From Eubacteriales Family XIII. Incertae Sedis bacterium (lineage in GTDB: Bacteria; Bacillota; Clostridia; Peptostreptococcales; Anaerovoracaceae), in the NCBI GenBank assembly GCA_031264295.1, contig JAISED010000059.1, forward strand, positions 1 through 55,582: a stretch of 55,582 bases of DNA. The letters are read 5' to 3'. The notes under the pieces are model-generated. The model worked only from the letters and a program-made list of their open reading frames with translations. It was not told the origin of the DNA and searched no databases. This document shows positions 26,918 through 35,435 of the stretch, one piece after another. The position numbers and the translations under genes were made by a program. Numbering within the stretch: position 1 is the first letter of the stretch; every line of letters begins with the position of its first letter.

Positions 26918-29900
26918 ATGAAAAAGAAAATCATCGGTATCACTCTGGTAATAAGCTTGATTTTCAGTTCCGGCGCCTTTATCAACGTTCCCGCCGTCCA
27001 CGCGGCCGGCATAGCTTCGGAGATAGTCGGAGACGTCCGCGTGCAGCTCCTGTCGGACACACTGGCCAGGATCGAACTGCGGGCGCCCAGCGGCGGCTTT
27101 GAGGACAGGACTACTTACCATATCGTCAATAGAGACGAATGGCCTGGGCCGAGCGCCGTGGCTACCGCAGCGCTGGATGGAGCGACGGCGATCAGCACGC
27201 CTAACTACACGGTGGTGATCCCCAACAACGCTGTGTCCCTAACCGGAGTCTACGCCACCGACAGCAAGGGCCGAGAGATCTGGCGCTACACATCCCTGCC
27301 AAGCTCCGCACAGTATCTGCCCGCTCCCGGCGCAACGCCGAAAGGCTGGGCTATAGCCGACAATCCCCGCGCCGTTCCCGCGCCTTGGGGCTACAGACCG
27401 ATGGCCGAAGGCAACGATCTGTTCCCGGACTATAACGGTTGGGACACCACCAACAGCGCGCCGGACATGTTCGTCTTCGTTCCCGGCGGCGACGCAAAGC
27501 AGTTGAGGCAGGACTTCACTGATCTGACGGGCAAGTCCGAGCTGATCCCATTGAAAACGCTTGGACTCTGGCACAGCCGCTATTACGCCTATTCGGAAAC
27601 AAGCGCCCTCCAGTGGATCGACAAGTACCGGGAAGAAGGCTTCCCGCTGGACTATTTCGTCGTCGACACCGATTGGCGCGTGGGCGCGAGTCTGGGCTAC
27701 GCGGTAAATACCAACCTTTTCCCCGACATGTCCAGATTCATTCAGGCGGCTCACAACAAGAACGTAGATATAATGTTCAACGACCATCCTGAGCCGGTCA
27801 AAGCCGACGACGGCAGTCGGCTCAACTCCTTAGCTCAGCCCGAAGTTATATACCGGAACGAAAGCCTGAAATCCATATTCGACCTGGGTCTGGACGTCTG
27901 GTGGTACGACAGAAACTGGAGCACCTCTCTGGTGGCGCCCTTCAACATCCCCAAGGAGAGCTTCGGCATGTACCTCTACCAAGCGATCACCGCCGATTAT
28001 TTCGAGGACAACAAGGGCGACGCTCCCTACGCAAGGCGCCCACTGATAATGGGTAATGTGGACGGAATCGACAATGGCTCATTTAACCGAGCCCCCGACT
28101 TCGCCTCCCATCGCTTCTCGATCCAGTGGACCGGCGACACGCATGGGCAGCCCTCCGACCTACGGCAAGAGATCGTAGACGTGGTTCGCAGCGGCGCCCT
28201 CACATCCACACCCTATATGAGTTCTGACATAGCGGGGCACATGGACGTGCTCTCCCCCGAGCAGTGGACGAGATGGACTCAGTACGCCGCTCTTTCCCCG
28301 ATAATACGGTATCACTGCACAGCGGGAAGCAACTTGGACAGGTCTCCCTGGCTTTACGGCGAAGCCGCCGAGGATATCGCAAGAGACTATATTGAGATGC
28401 GTTATAGGCTCTTACCCCTGTTCTATTCCCTTTCCCATGAAAATTACGAGACGGGGCTTCCCCTAGTCAGAAGGCTCGACTATAATTATCCCGGATACGC
28501 GGAGTCTCAAGACGACACTCAGTATACCTTGGGCGACAATATCTTGGTAGCGCCGATTTGGGAATCCATCGTCTCCGCATCGCCGGCGCCGGCGGCATGG
28601 CTCAGTCATGACGGCGGGCAGCCCGGACTCAGTGCGGCCTTCTACAACAACACCGGCCTGACAGGAGAGCCTGTCTTAACGCGTGTGGATAACGAGCTGA
28701 GCTTCAACTGGGGAACCGCAAGTCCTGCCCCCGGAACGGTCAACGCGGACAACTTTTCTGCGGTCTGGACGGGAGACGTCACGACAGGCGATTTCGATGT
28801 TAAGCTGGGCGTCCTCAGCGATGACGGCGTGCGCTTCTATCTGGACGGAAATCTAGTGATCGACAACTGGGGTCCCAATGACAGTGTGACTCGCATAGCC
28901 GACACAGTGCTGGAAGCCGGCAGCACCCACAGCATAAAAGTCGAATATTATGAAGGAAGCGGCAACGCGGTAATACGCTTGGTGCAGGCCGACGCGGCTT
29001 ATGCCGGGAACTCCAGAAGCGTCTTCATCCCCGACGGTAAGTGGATCGACGTTTGGACGGGTGAGGAATACACAGGTCCCAGAACTATCAATGTGAACCA
29101 CAATATAAGCACGTCACCTGTATTTGTACGCTCCGGTTCTATCATCCCTCTGGCGGAGAACGTTTCCTACATAGGCGAAAAGGATTGGTCGAAGATAGGG
29201 CTGGACGTGTATCCCAGCGTTAGGCTCGCGGGTAATACCAAGCTGTATGAGGACGACGGTCTGACGGTCGCCTACAAGGATGCCCAAAGTCGGGTAACCG
29301 ACCTGTCCACATCCTTTGACAACGGCGACGTCTTGGTGAACATCGGCGCGGCTTCAGGTTCCTATGAAGGCGCATTGACGTCGAGAACATGGAAGGTGCG
29401 CGTCCACACCCCCGAGGGTTGGGGCGCTCTGAAAGGCGTTCTGCTGGATGGCGTCACCGCCGAGGCCGCGAAGATATCGAAGGCAGAAGACGCCGTCCCC
29501 TTCTCCATAGAAGGCGGCGCCTTGGACGCGGACGTCTATGAGATAAGCTTGACATCCAACGTATCTGTCCCTCACGAACTTCGCCTCAGCTTCGAACATC
29601 CCGTGGCGGAATACCTGCCCGAATACAACGGAATCCCTGTGGATTTCGACGTAACGGACACCATGTCGGGTCTGGCGGTTAACCTCACCAGAGCCGGTGA
29701 ATGGGATTGGGCGCACTTCGGCGCCGACGGCGTGGATTCCCGGACATTGAAGAATGGGGTCGCGGATCGGATCATAGGAGATATTAACATAACAGGAGAA
29801 GCTTCGGTTTACGAAGGTTATTCGGAATTCACATGGACAGATGGAAACGACAGTTCGGCTTCCAGAAACCATGTGCGTAACGGGCTGGCTCTCACGGACG

Positions 29901-31894
29901 GCAGCTTCGAATTTGATGTGAATGTGGGTTCCGACGCCGAGAAGATCACGCTTTATATAGGCGGCGAGAGTTCTTCCGGGCGTCTGACTGTCAGTGACGG
30001 CACGCAAAGCGGCGCAAAGCTGGTTGACGCGGCCAACACCTCCGGCGCCTACGCCAGGAAGATCACTATCGACGCTTCAGCGGATGAACCCGCAACGCTT
30101 CATATCAAGTATACGAAGACCGGCGGCAGCGGATCTATAGCCCTGTTCGCGGCGGCTGTTTCCAGTCCGTCGGTAGTGTCGGATGTGGCGATTCAGCGCT
30201 TCGTGTCCCTGGAACCGATAAACAGTTCTATCAACCTTTCGGAGGACGCCGTCGACTGGGTTCATCTGGGTTACGGAGGCGACGCCAACGCCAGAAACCG
30301 CAAGGCAGGGGTTAACGCTATACTGTCCATGCCCCTTATCACCGGCAGCTACTTCAGGGTAGACGATTACAACAGAAGCGGCGACGGCATTTATTACACG
30401 GACGGCAGCAATCCCGTTTCGGTATCAGGGAATCAAAACGCCATAGCCGGCGACGGTTCCTTCCAGATCAGCGTCCCCTCTACCGACGAATGGCAGCTGT
30501 TGAAGGTATATCTGGGTTGCTGGAACGCCACTAACAAAATAGAGGTATTCGACGACTCCGGCATCGACCTGGCGGCATACACCTATACGGCCGGCGGTAC
30601 AGCCGCGATACGATGCCTGAACGTGGTGTTCCGCTCCGATGAAGACTCGTCCATCAACATTAAATGGTCAAGAGACTCCGGAAGCGGCAATGTGTCCTTC
30701 GCGGCATACGCCATCTACGATGTGGACGGCAGCGACGTAAGCGCAGCGGTTACGGTGGAAGACGCCCCCGCAGGTTCCTTGAATCTGAGCGACCCAAAAT
30801 TCGTTGATTGGGCGCATTTCGGCTACTCCTCTTCCAACAGCATGAACCATAAGGCCGGGGTTTCGAACATGATAGGCAATCCCTCCGACCTGTTGGGCGC
30901 CAATCTGAGCCATGCCAATGATTTCACTACTGTCTTCTCTTGGAACGACGGAACAGTAAACCCAACGGTTACCGGAACCAGAGACTTCGCCTACAGCTTT
31001 GACGGCATGAAATTCGACATAGATGTGCAGCCTGGCATATGGAAATTCAGCATATATACATCTGTGTGGTGGGGGAAGGGTTATCTGGAGTTCACCGATG
31101 AAAACGGCGACGTGATCGGGGTAGCTCAGTACGAGAGCAGAGCGGCTACCAACGGCGTTTCTGAGTACAGAAAGGTCAATCTAGTCTACAGTTCGGCGGA
31201 AGCTCATACGATCACGGTGCGCAATATGCCCGCGCTGGCCTTTGACGGGCACAGAGGCAACATGTCCTTCGTGGCAGTGACGGCGGAGAGATTCATCGAC
31301 CACGTCAGCATAAGCGGCGGCGAAACGCCGAACATCAGTACGGAGCTGACTGCCAAAGCCTTCGTGTCCCCCGACGACAGTCTGGAATTCATCAGCTACG
31401 ATGGAGTGCAGTTCCAGTGGCAGTCCGGAGATTCTCCCAACGGATATTTCGCGGATATTGAGGGCGCCGACACGGCCGCATACAGGCCGGTTGATGGAGA
31501 CGTCGGTAAGTATCTGCGCGTGCTGGCCTCATTTGCCGATGTCACGGTCTCTGCTACAACACAACAACCTGTCAGCGATCTGATATTTGATCCTGTATTC
31601 ATCGACGGCAAGGGCGCTGTAGTAACGGCTCTGGCCGACAGACCGCTTAACGTGACTTTGGCGTACTATAATGACGGCGCCGAGGCTCTGACTTTGACTC
31701 TGTACGCTGCGATCTACAGCGCTGACGGACGGCTTAAGTTCGTGAACAACAACAGTCAAAGCGTGGCCGCCGGTCAGCTGGCGCAGTTCAACGCAGCATT
31801 GGATACCACAAACGTAAGCGATGGCGACTATGCAAAGGTCTTCCTGTGGGATGCTTCCATGAAGCCTGTCCGTGAGGCTTTTGTGTTTGAATAG
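26918..31894 (+). CDS. Large secreted GH31 glycosidase with PA14 and repeat domains
   Basis: A 1658-residue exported enzyme. The signal peptide ends near AVHAAG. Residues about 20-200 form the GH31 N-terminal beta domain, and 205-560 the catalytic barrel, with the likely nucleophile Asp331 in VWWYDRNW and acid/base Asp407 in WTGDTHGQ. A PA14 domain (about 565-695; LSDDGVRFYLDG) is inserted after the barrel, then the C-terminal GH31 beta domains. Three copies of an unnamed carbohydrate-binding-like module, each opening with a D-W-(A/V)-H-(F/L)-G motif (at about 929, 1112 and 1296), an Ig-like region and a C-terminal beta domain follow. GH31 enzymes act on alpha-glucosides, alpha-xylosides or sulfoquinovosides. 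AGGAGG precedes the ATG at 26918. No SLH or LPXTG anchor is seen, so it may be released. Confidence 0.88.
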   Translation: MKKKIIGITLVISLIFSSGAFINVPAVHAAGIASEIVGDVRVQLLSDTLARIELRAPSGGFEDRTTYHIVNRDEWPGPSAVATAALDGATAISTPNYTVVIPNNAVSLTGVYATDSKGREIWRYTSLPSSAQYLPAPGATPKGWAIADNPRAVPAPWGYRPMAEGNDLFPDYNGWDTTNSAPDMFVFVPGGDAKQLRQDFTDLTGKSELIPLKTLGLWHSRYYAYSETSALQWIDKYREEGFPLDYFVVDTDWRVGASLGYAVNTNLFPDMSRFIQAAHNKNVDIMFNDHPEPVKADDGSRLNSLAQPEVIYRNESLKSIFDLGLDVWWYDRNWSTSLVAPFNIPKESFGMYLYQAITADYFEDNKGDAPYARRPLIMGNVDGIDNGSFNRAPDFASHRFSIQWTGDTHGQPSDLRQEIVDVVRSGALTSTPYMSSDIAGHMDVLSPEQWTRWTQYAALSPIIRYHCTAGSNLDRSPWLYGEAAEDIARDYIEMRYRLLPLFYSLSHENYETGLPLVRRLDYNYPGYAESQDDTQYTLGDNILVAPIWESIVSASPAPAAWLSHDGGQPGLSAAFYNNTGLTGEPVLTRVDNELSFNWGTASPAPGTVNADNFSAVWTGDVTTGDFDVKLGVLSDDGVRFYLDGNLVIDNWGPNDSVTRIADTVLEAGSTHSIKVEYYEGSGNAVIRLVQADAAYAGNSRSVFIPDGKWIDVWTGEEYTGPRTINVNHNISTSPVFVRSGSIIPLAENVSYIGEKDWSKIGLDVYPSVRLAGNTKLYEDDGLTVAYKDAQSRVTDLSTSFDNGDVLVNIGAASGSYEGALTSRTWKVRVHTPEGWGALKGVLLDGVTAEAAKISKAEDAVPFSIEGGALDADVYEISLTSNVSVPHELRLSFEHPVAEYLPEYNGIPVDFDVTDTMSGLAVNLTRAGEWDWAHFGADGVDSRTLKNGVADRIIGDINITGEASVYEGYSEFTWTDGNDSSASRNHVRNGLALTDGSFEFDVNVGSDAEKITLYIGGESSSGRLTVSDGTQSGAKLVDAANTSGAYARKITIDASADEPATLHIKYTKTGGSGSIALFAAAVSSPSVVSDVAIQRFVSLEPINSSINLSEDAVDWVHLGYGGDANARNRKAGVNAILSMPLITGSYFRVDDYNRSGDGIYYTDGSNPVSVSGNQNAIAGDGSFQISVPSTDEWQLLKVYLGCWNATNKIEVFDDSGIDLAAYTYTAGGTAAIRCLNVVFRSDEDSSINIKWSRDSGSGNVSFAAYAIYDVDGSDVSAAVTVEDAPAGSLNLSDPKFVDWAHFGYSSSNSMNHKAGVSNMIGNPSDLLGANLSHANDFTTVFSWNDGTVNPTVTGTRDFAYSFDGMKFDIDVQPGIWKFSIYTSVWWGKGYLEFTDENGDVIGVAQYESRAATNGVSEYRKVNLVYSSAEAHTITVRNMPALAFDGHRGNMSFVAVTAERFIDHVSISGGETPNISTELTAKAFVSPDDSLEFISYDGVQFQWQSGDSPNGYFADIEGADTAAYRPVDGDVGKYLRVLASFADVTVSATTQQPVSDLIFDPVFIDGKGAVVTALADRPLNVTLAYYNDGAEALTLTLYAAIYSADGRLKFVNNNSQSVAAGQLAQFNAALDTTNVSDGDYAKVFLWDASMKPVREAFVFE

Positions 31895-31930
31895 GATAAT
31901 AGTATAGTGTGTCATAGGTTAGTGTCATAG

Positions 31931-31960
31931 GAGGCTGCTCGGTTAACGGGCAGCCTCTTT
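31931..31960 (+). terminator. Rho-independent terminator after GH31 gene
   Basis: GAGGCTGCTCG pairs with CGGGCAGCCTC around a 5-base loop (one G-T pair), followed by TTT. Confidence 0.7.
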
Positions 31961-32075
31961 AACGTTTGCGTAAAACAACGGCCGGCTCCTAATCGGCTTG
32001 TATTTAGTGTGGTATAAAATCTTTTGCAATAGTCTTTTACGCTGACTTAACTCTTCAACTTAGCCAAAATCCCCA

Positions 32076-32104
32076 TTGTTAAAAAAAGAGCTTTCAGATA
32101 GAAT
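32076..32104 (+). promoter_or_regulatory. Sigma-A promoter
   Basis: TTGTTA (32076-32081), 17 bases, TAGAAT (32099-32104). It precedes the leader ORF and the propeller-like gene. Confidence 0.6.
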
Positions 32105-32132
32105 GATATGGTGAAGGAGGTGATTCATCCGA

Positions 32133-32177
32133 TTGTCCATCGCGGCTAATCACTATTTTGCACTTAATCACTACTAA
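32133..32177 (+). CDS. 14-residue leader peptide, coupled to next gene
   Basis: A textbook Shine-Dalgarno AAGGAGGTGAT lies 8 bases before a TTG that opens MSIAANHYFALNHY. The stop codon TAA overlaps the AGGAGAGGG ribosome binding site of the following gene. The very strong ribosome site with no other gene to serve argues that this short frame is translated and couples translation to the next gene. The start codon is weak, so this is tentative. Confidence 0.4.
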   Translation: MSIAANHYFALNHY

Positions 32178-32189
32178 GGAGAGGGAAAA

Positions 32190-33200
32190 ATGAGAAAAGA
32201 GATATCGTCATTTTATAAATTTGATTTCAACGGCAATTTTTCCGAGAGCATTGACGATGATCATTATTTCTACATGGAACCGCAAGAATACCCAAAAGGC
32301 AGCAATGTTTTCTATTATTTATTAAACGAAAAAGCTTCCCCCTCGAAAAAGCTGATGCGGCTTGACTATAATACCTTTCAAGAAGAGGTATTGCTGGACT
32401 TCTCCGGTGAGGCTATTGATGAGTATGTAGACTTTTATATAGACGAGCACTCAGTATATTACTTGAATTACACAGATCATTCCATATGGCAAATGACTTT
32501 CGATAATGGAACTAAAACAAAGCTGTTTGCGGGCGCCGAAAATCTGATTTCAGATTATGATAACGGCGCTTTCTATTTTCTAAGTAAGGAAGGCGTTTTT
32601 TGTATTTATGATGTATCATCGGGCAAGATTAATGAAATCGGGCGTTTCGGCAATGAAATAGTTAGCAAGGCCAAATTCTTTGGGAAATGGCTAAATCGGC
32701 GCTGTTTATATTATACACATGATGCTGACGGCGTCATTGTACAATATGTTTACGATATAGATACGAATGAAAACCACATTATAGCCGAGTCTGTTAAGAG
32801 CAATTACGCCGCATTCTCAAAGCCTGCCTTTATGGGCGATCTAGTGGGAATTTTGTCATACCCCCGAAACACGATATATATTTGGGATTCCGAGGAAAAC
32901 AAACTTGCGGAGCGTTTAATAATAGAACACGATAAAATTGATCTCTTCGTCGGCGCCTATGAAGACCGCTATTTTCTCTATTCTGTCGGCGATACGCTGC
33001 TGGGTATAATCGATATGATTACCCGCACGGACTATATCATTGATATTGCCGCCCTGATCGAGCAAACCGGAGGAGCCATTGATTATTGGTTTTTAGAGGG
33101 GAATTATCTCTACGCGCAAGACGTCTGCGACTGGAGCGTCAGCGTCGATTCGCCGGATGAATTCTATCGGATAGATATCACCGCCATAGTCTCGAAATGA
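32190..33200 (+). CDS. Unknown beta-propeller-like protein
   Basis: A 336-residue protein of repeated beta strands in the DUF5050/TolB-like style (YYLNYTDHSIWQMTFDNGTKTKLF; FYFLSKEGVFCIYDVSSGK). Such proteins typically form a beta propeller. Unlike the lipoproteins at 47-52 kb it shows no signal peptide or lipobox. AAGGAGAGGG precedes the ATG. Low GC and a non-canonical neighbourhood suggest accessory DNA. Function unknown. Confidence 0.7.
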   Translation: MRKEISSFYKFDFNGNFSESIDDDHYFYMEPQEYPKGSNVFYYLLNEKASPSKKLMRLDYNTFQEEVLLDFSGEAIDEYVDFYIDEHSVYYLNYTDHSIWQMTFDNGTKTKLFAGAENLISDYDNGAFYFLSKEGVFCIYDVSSGKINEIGRFGNEIVSKAKFFGKWLNRRCLYYTHDADGVIVQYVYDIDTNENHIIAESVKSNYAAFSKPAFMGDLVGILSYPRNTIYIWDSEENKLAERLIIEHDKIDLFVGAYEDRYFLYSVGDTLLGIIDMITRTDYIIDIAALIEQTGGAIDYWFLEGNYLYAQDVCDWSVSVDSPDEFYRIDITAIVSK

Positions 33201-33298
33201 CTCGCCATCTCGAAATAATCTGTTGACTTCCTTAGCGAATATAGATATTATTATACTGTTAACGCCGCTAGAACATAAGGGAAGGGATATCAGCATTT

Positions 33299-34138
33299 AT
33301 GAGAATGGCCATACGCCGTGCGTTTCCTTTTACAATTCCGATCTTACTCGGTTATATTCCTCTCGGCATCGCCTTTGGGCTTATGCTTGAGAACGTTGGC
33401 TACAATGTGATTTGGGGCATCGTTTCAAGTATCTTTATTTTTTCGGGTACGGGGCAGTTCATTGAAACCGGTTTTTTAAATTGGCATACAGCTCTCTATG
33501 AGGTCGCGCTGATTACCGTAATCTTGAATTCACGGATGATGTTTTACGGCTTTTCCTTCCTGGAAAGACATAGGCTCGTTGGGGCATGCAGGTACTATTT
33601 GATTTTTGCTTTGACGGATGAAACCTACGCCTTGCTCTGCGCGACGCCTACTCCTACGGATGTGACTGACAGGGATTTCATGCTTGCGATTTCCGCATTG
33701 AATCATTGTTACTGGATTATCGGAGGCGTTATCGGTGTTACATGCGGCGCATTGATCAATGTGGATTCAACAGGCGTCGATTTCATCATGACAGCGCTTT
33801 TTGTGGTTTTGGCCATGGATCAGCAGAAGGCGTATTCGACAAATGAACCGGCTATAATAGGTCTGTTCTCATCCGTTTCCGCCCTCTTGATCTTCGGCTC
33901 GGACAAGTTCATGATACCTGCGCTGTCGCTCATTGTTCTGCTGCTCGTACTACGCCGCAAGTCTATAGAAGCAAAACTTGGAAACGAGGGCGGACGAGGG
34001 CGCGAAAGCGAGCCGACTGCGGCTGCCGACGCCGGGAATGATGGCAGGCGTGAAAGTGCGGACGGACGCAATAGCGATCATGGGCACGAATGCGGACGCG
34101 TTCATGAAAGCGAAAGTGAGGGCGGACGCGATGAATGA
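33299..34138 (+). CDS. azlC: AzlC family branched-chain amino acid exporter subunit
   Basis: The large subunit of an AzlCD exporter, which expels branched-chain amino acids and analogues. It has the AzlC opening 'AIRRAFPFTIPILLGYIPLGIAFGLMLENVG', the FSGTGQFIE motif and five or six hydrophobic segments. AzlC proteins usually have about 230-240 residues; this one has 279 because of a hydrophilic tail of about 45 residues rich in Gly, Arg, Glu and Asp, built from short repeats (GCGGACG-like). The tail overlaps the azlD start. GAAGGG precedes the ATG. Confidence 0.88.
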   Translation: MRMAIRRAFPFTIPILLGYIPLGIAFGLMLENVGYNVIWGIVSSIFIFSGTGQFIETGFLNWHTALYEVALITVILNSRMMFYGFSFLERHRLVGACRYYLIFALTDETYALLCATPTPTDVTDRDFMLAISALNHCYWIIGGVIGVTCGALINVDSTGVDFIMTALFVVLAMDQQKAYSTNEPAIIGLFSSVSALLIFGSDKFMIPALSLIVLLLVLRRKSIEAKLGNEGGRGRESEPTAAADAGNDGRRESADGRNSDHGHECGRVHESESEGGRDE

Positions 34139-34460
34139 CAGGCTGATCTATGGCATTATGCTGATACTTCTCATGGCGGTTCTCACATATGGCGCCCGGC
34201 TCTTTCCTTATTTGCTGTTCGGACGCCGCGACCGGGCGCCGAGCATCATCGTCTATTTAGGCGCCGTATTGCCTCCCGCTGTAATGATCCTGCTAATCGT
34301 CTACTGCCTTAGAGATATAGATATATTGCACTATCCTTGGGGTATTCCAAGCTTCGCGTCGATTGCGTCGGTTTTCATACTTTACCGGCTGACTAAAAAT
34401 AATCTGATCGCTATGATCTTCGGCACACTCGCTTTCATGGTGCTCTTGCGCGTCATGTGA
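34131..34460 (+). CDS. azlD: AzlD family exporter subunit
   Basis: A 110-residue membrane protein with four hydrophobic segments and the AzlD pattern (TYGARLFPYLLFGRR; YLGAVLPPAVMILLIVYCLRD). The ATG overlaps the azlC stop codon (GATGAATGA), so translation is coupled. The C-terminus LTKNNLIAMIFGTLAFMVLLRV matches the family. Together with AzlC it forms the exporter. Confidence 0.88.
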   Translation: MNDRLIYGIMLILLMAVLTYGARLFPYLLFGRRDRAPSIIVYLGAVLPPAVMILLIVYCLRDIDILHYPWGIPSFASIASVFILYRLTKNNLIAMIFGTLAFMVLLRVM

Positions 34461-34548
34461 AAACATAACGAGGCGACTTTTGCAACAGGCATAGCTGCGA
34501 GCTTAATAGCTTTTCGATTGTTTCTCGGTTTTATTATTGATTTACAAG

Positions 34549-34577
34549 TTGAAAAACGGGCATTTTATTGATAATAT
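34549..34577 (+). promoter_or_regulatory. Sigma-A promoter for SDR gene
   Basis: TTGAAA (34549-34554), 17 bases, TAATAT (34572-34577). It lies about 90 bases upstream of the gene. Confidence 0.55.
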
Positions 34578-34666
34578 ATATATAAGGAACCTTGGGGATC
34601 CTGAAAGGTGCAACTATTAGTGTCAAGTTAGGTATTATAAGCGATTTAGGGGAGGGGTATTCGAAT

Positions 34667-35413
34667 ATGTTATTGAACAATAAGGTGGCTATTATTACAG
34701 GCGGAACGAGGGGGATTGGTTTTTCCACGGTTGTCAGATTTCTTGATGAGGGCGCTAGGATCGCGTTATTCGGTTCGCGCCAGGAAAGCGTTGATAAGGC
34801 GCTGAAAAATTTAGAGAAGATAAGACCTATGGCGGACGTTATGGGGCTGTGTCCCGATCTTAACGATCCGCTTGCCATCAGCGAAGCCATTGATACGGTT
34901 TGCTTGGAATTAGGCAAGCTTGATATCTTGGTGAATAATGCCGGTATATCGGCAAGTGAAAGTTTATTTGATTATGATGCAAAAGATTTTAAGAAAATCA
35001 CAGATCTGAACATCAATGCGGTGTTCTACGGTTCGCAGGCTGCGGCGAAGGTTATGGCGAAAAAAGGCGGAGGCGTCATACTTAACACTAGTTCGGTCGT
35101 GAGCCTGTACGCCCAACCGTCGGGATGCGGTTATCCGACGTCGAAATTCGCGATTAATGGTCTGACCAAGTCTTTGGCGCGTGAGCTTGGCAAAGATGGC
35201 ATTCGCGTGAATGCCGTTGCTCCCGGGGTTATCGGAACCGACATGGTGGCTGCGCTTCCGGAAGAGGTCGTTCAAGGTCTTTGTGCGTCTATCCCTTTGG
35301 GTCGTATGGGTAAACCCGAAGACATCGCCAATGCGTTCGTATTCCTTGCGAGCGATATGGCAAGCTATATCACCGGCGCCGTCCTTTCGGTCGATGGAGC
35401 GATTGTTATTTAA
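34667..35413 (+). CDS. SDR family oxidoreductase (FabG-like)
   Basis: A 248-residue classical short-chain dehydrogenase. The NAD(P) site is TGGTRGIG, followed by NNAGIS, the catalytic Ser in NTSSVVS and the Tyr-Lys pair in YPTSK, and a FabG-like C-terminus (GRMGKPEDIANAFVFLASDMASYITGAVLSVDGA). GGGGAGGGG lies upstream of the ATG at 34667; earlier in-frame codons are in a leader without such a site. It should reduce a keto group or oxidise an alcohol. It converges on the ECF gene, 22 bases away. The substrate is unknown. Confidence 0.88.
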   Translation: MLLNNKVAIITGGTRGIGFSTVVRFLDEGARIALFGSRQESVDKALKNLEKIRPMADVMGLCPDLNDPLAISEAIDTVCLELGKLDILVNNAGISASESLFDYDAKDFKKITDLNINAVFYGSQAAAKVMAKKGGGVILNTSSVVSLYAQPSGCGYPTSKFAINGLTKSLARELGKDGIRVNAVAPGVIGTDMVAALPEEVVQGLCASIPLGRMGKPEDIANAFVFLASDMASYITGAVLSVDGAIVI

Positions 35414-35435
35414 TACTGAAATCATTTAGAAGTGA

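Noticed and set aside
33978-34130. N-terminal extension of AzlD in the same frame
   Set aside because: It overlaps the AzlC tail in another frame, and the ATG at 34131 gives the normal AzlD length.
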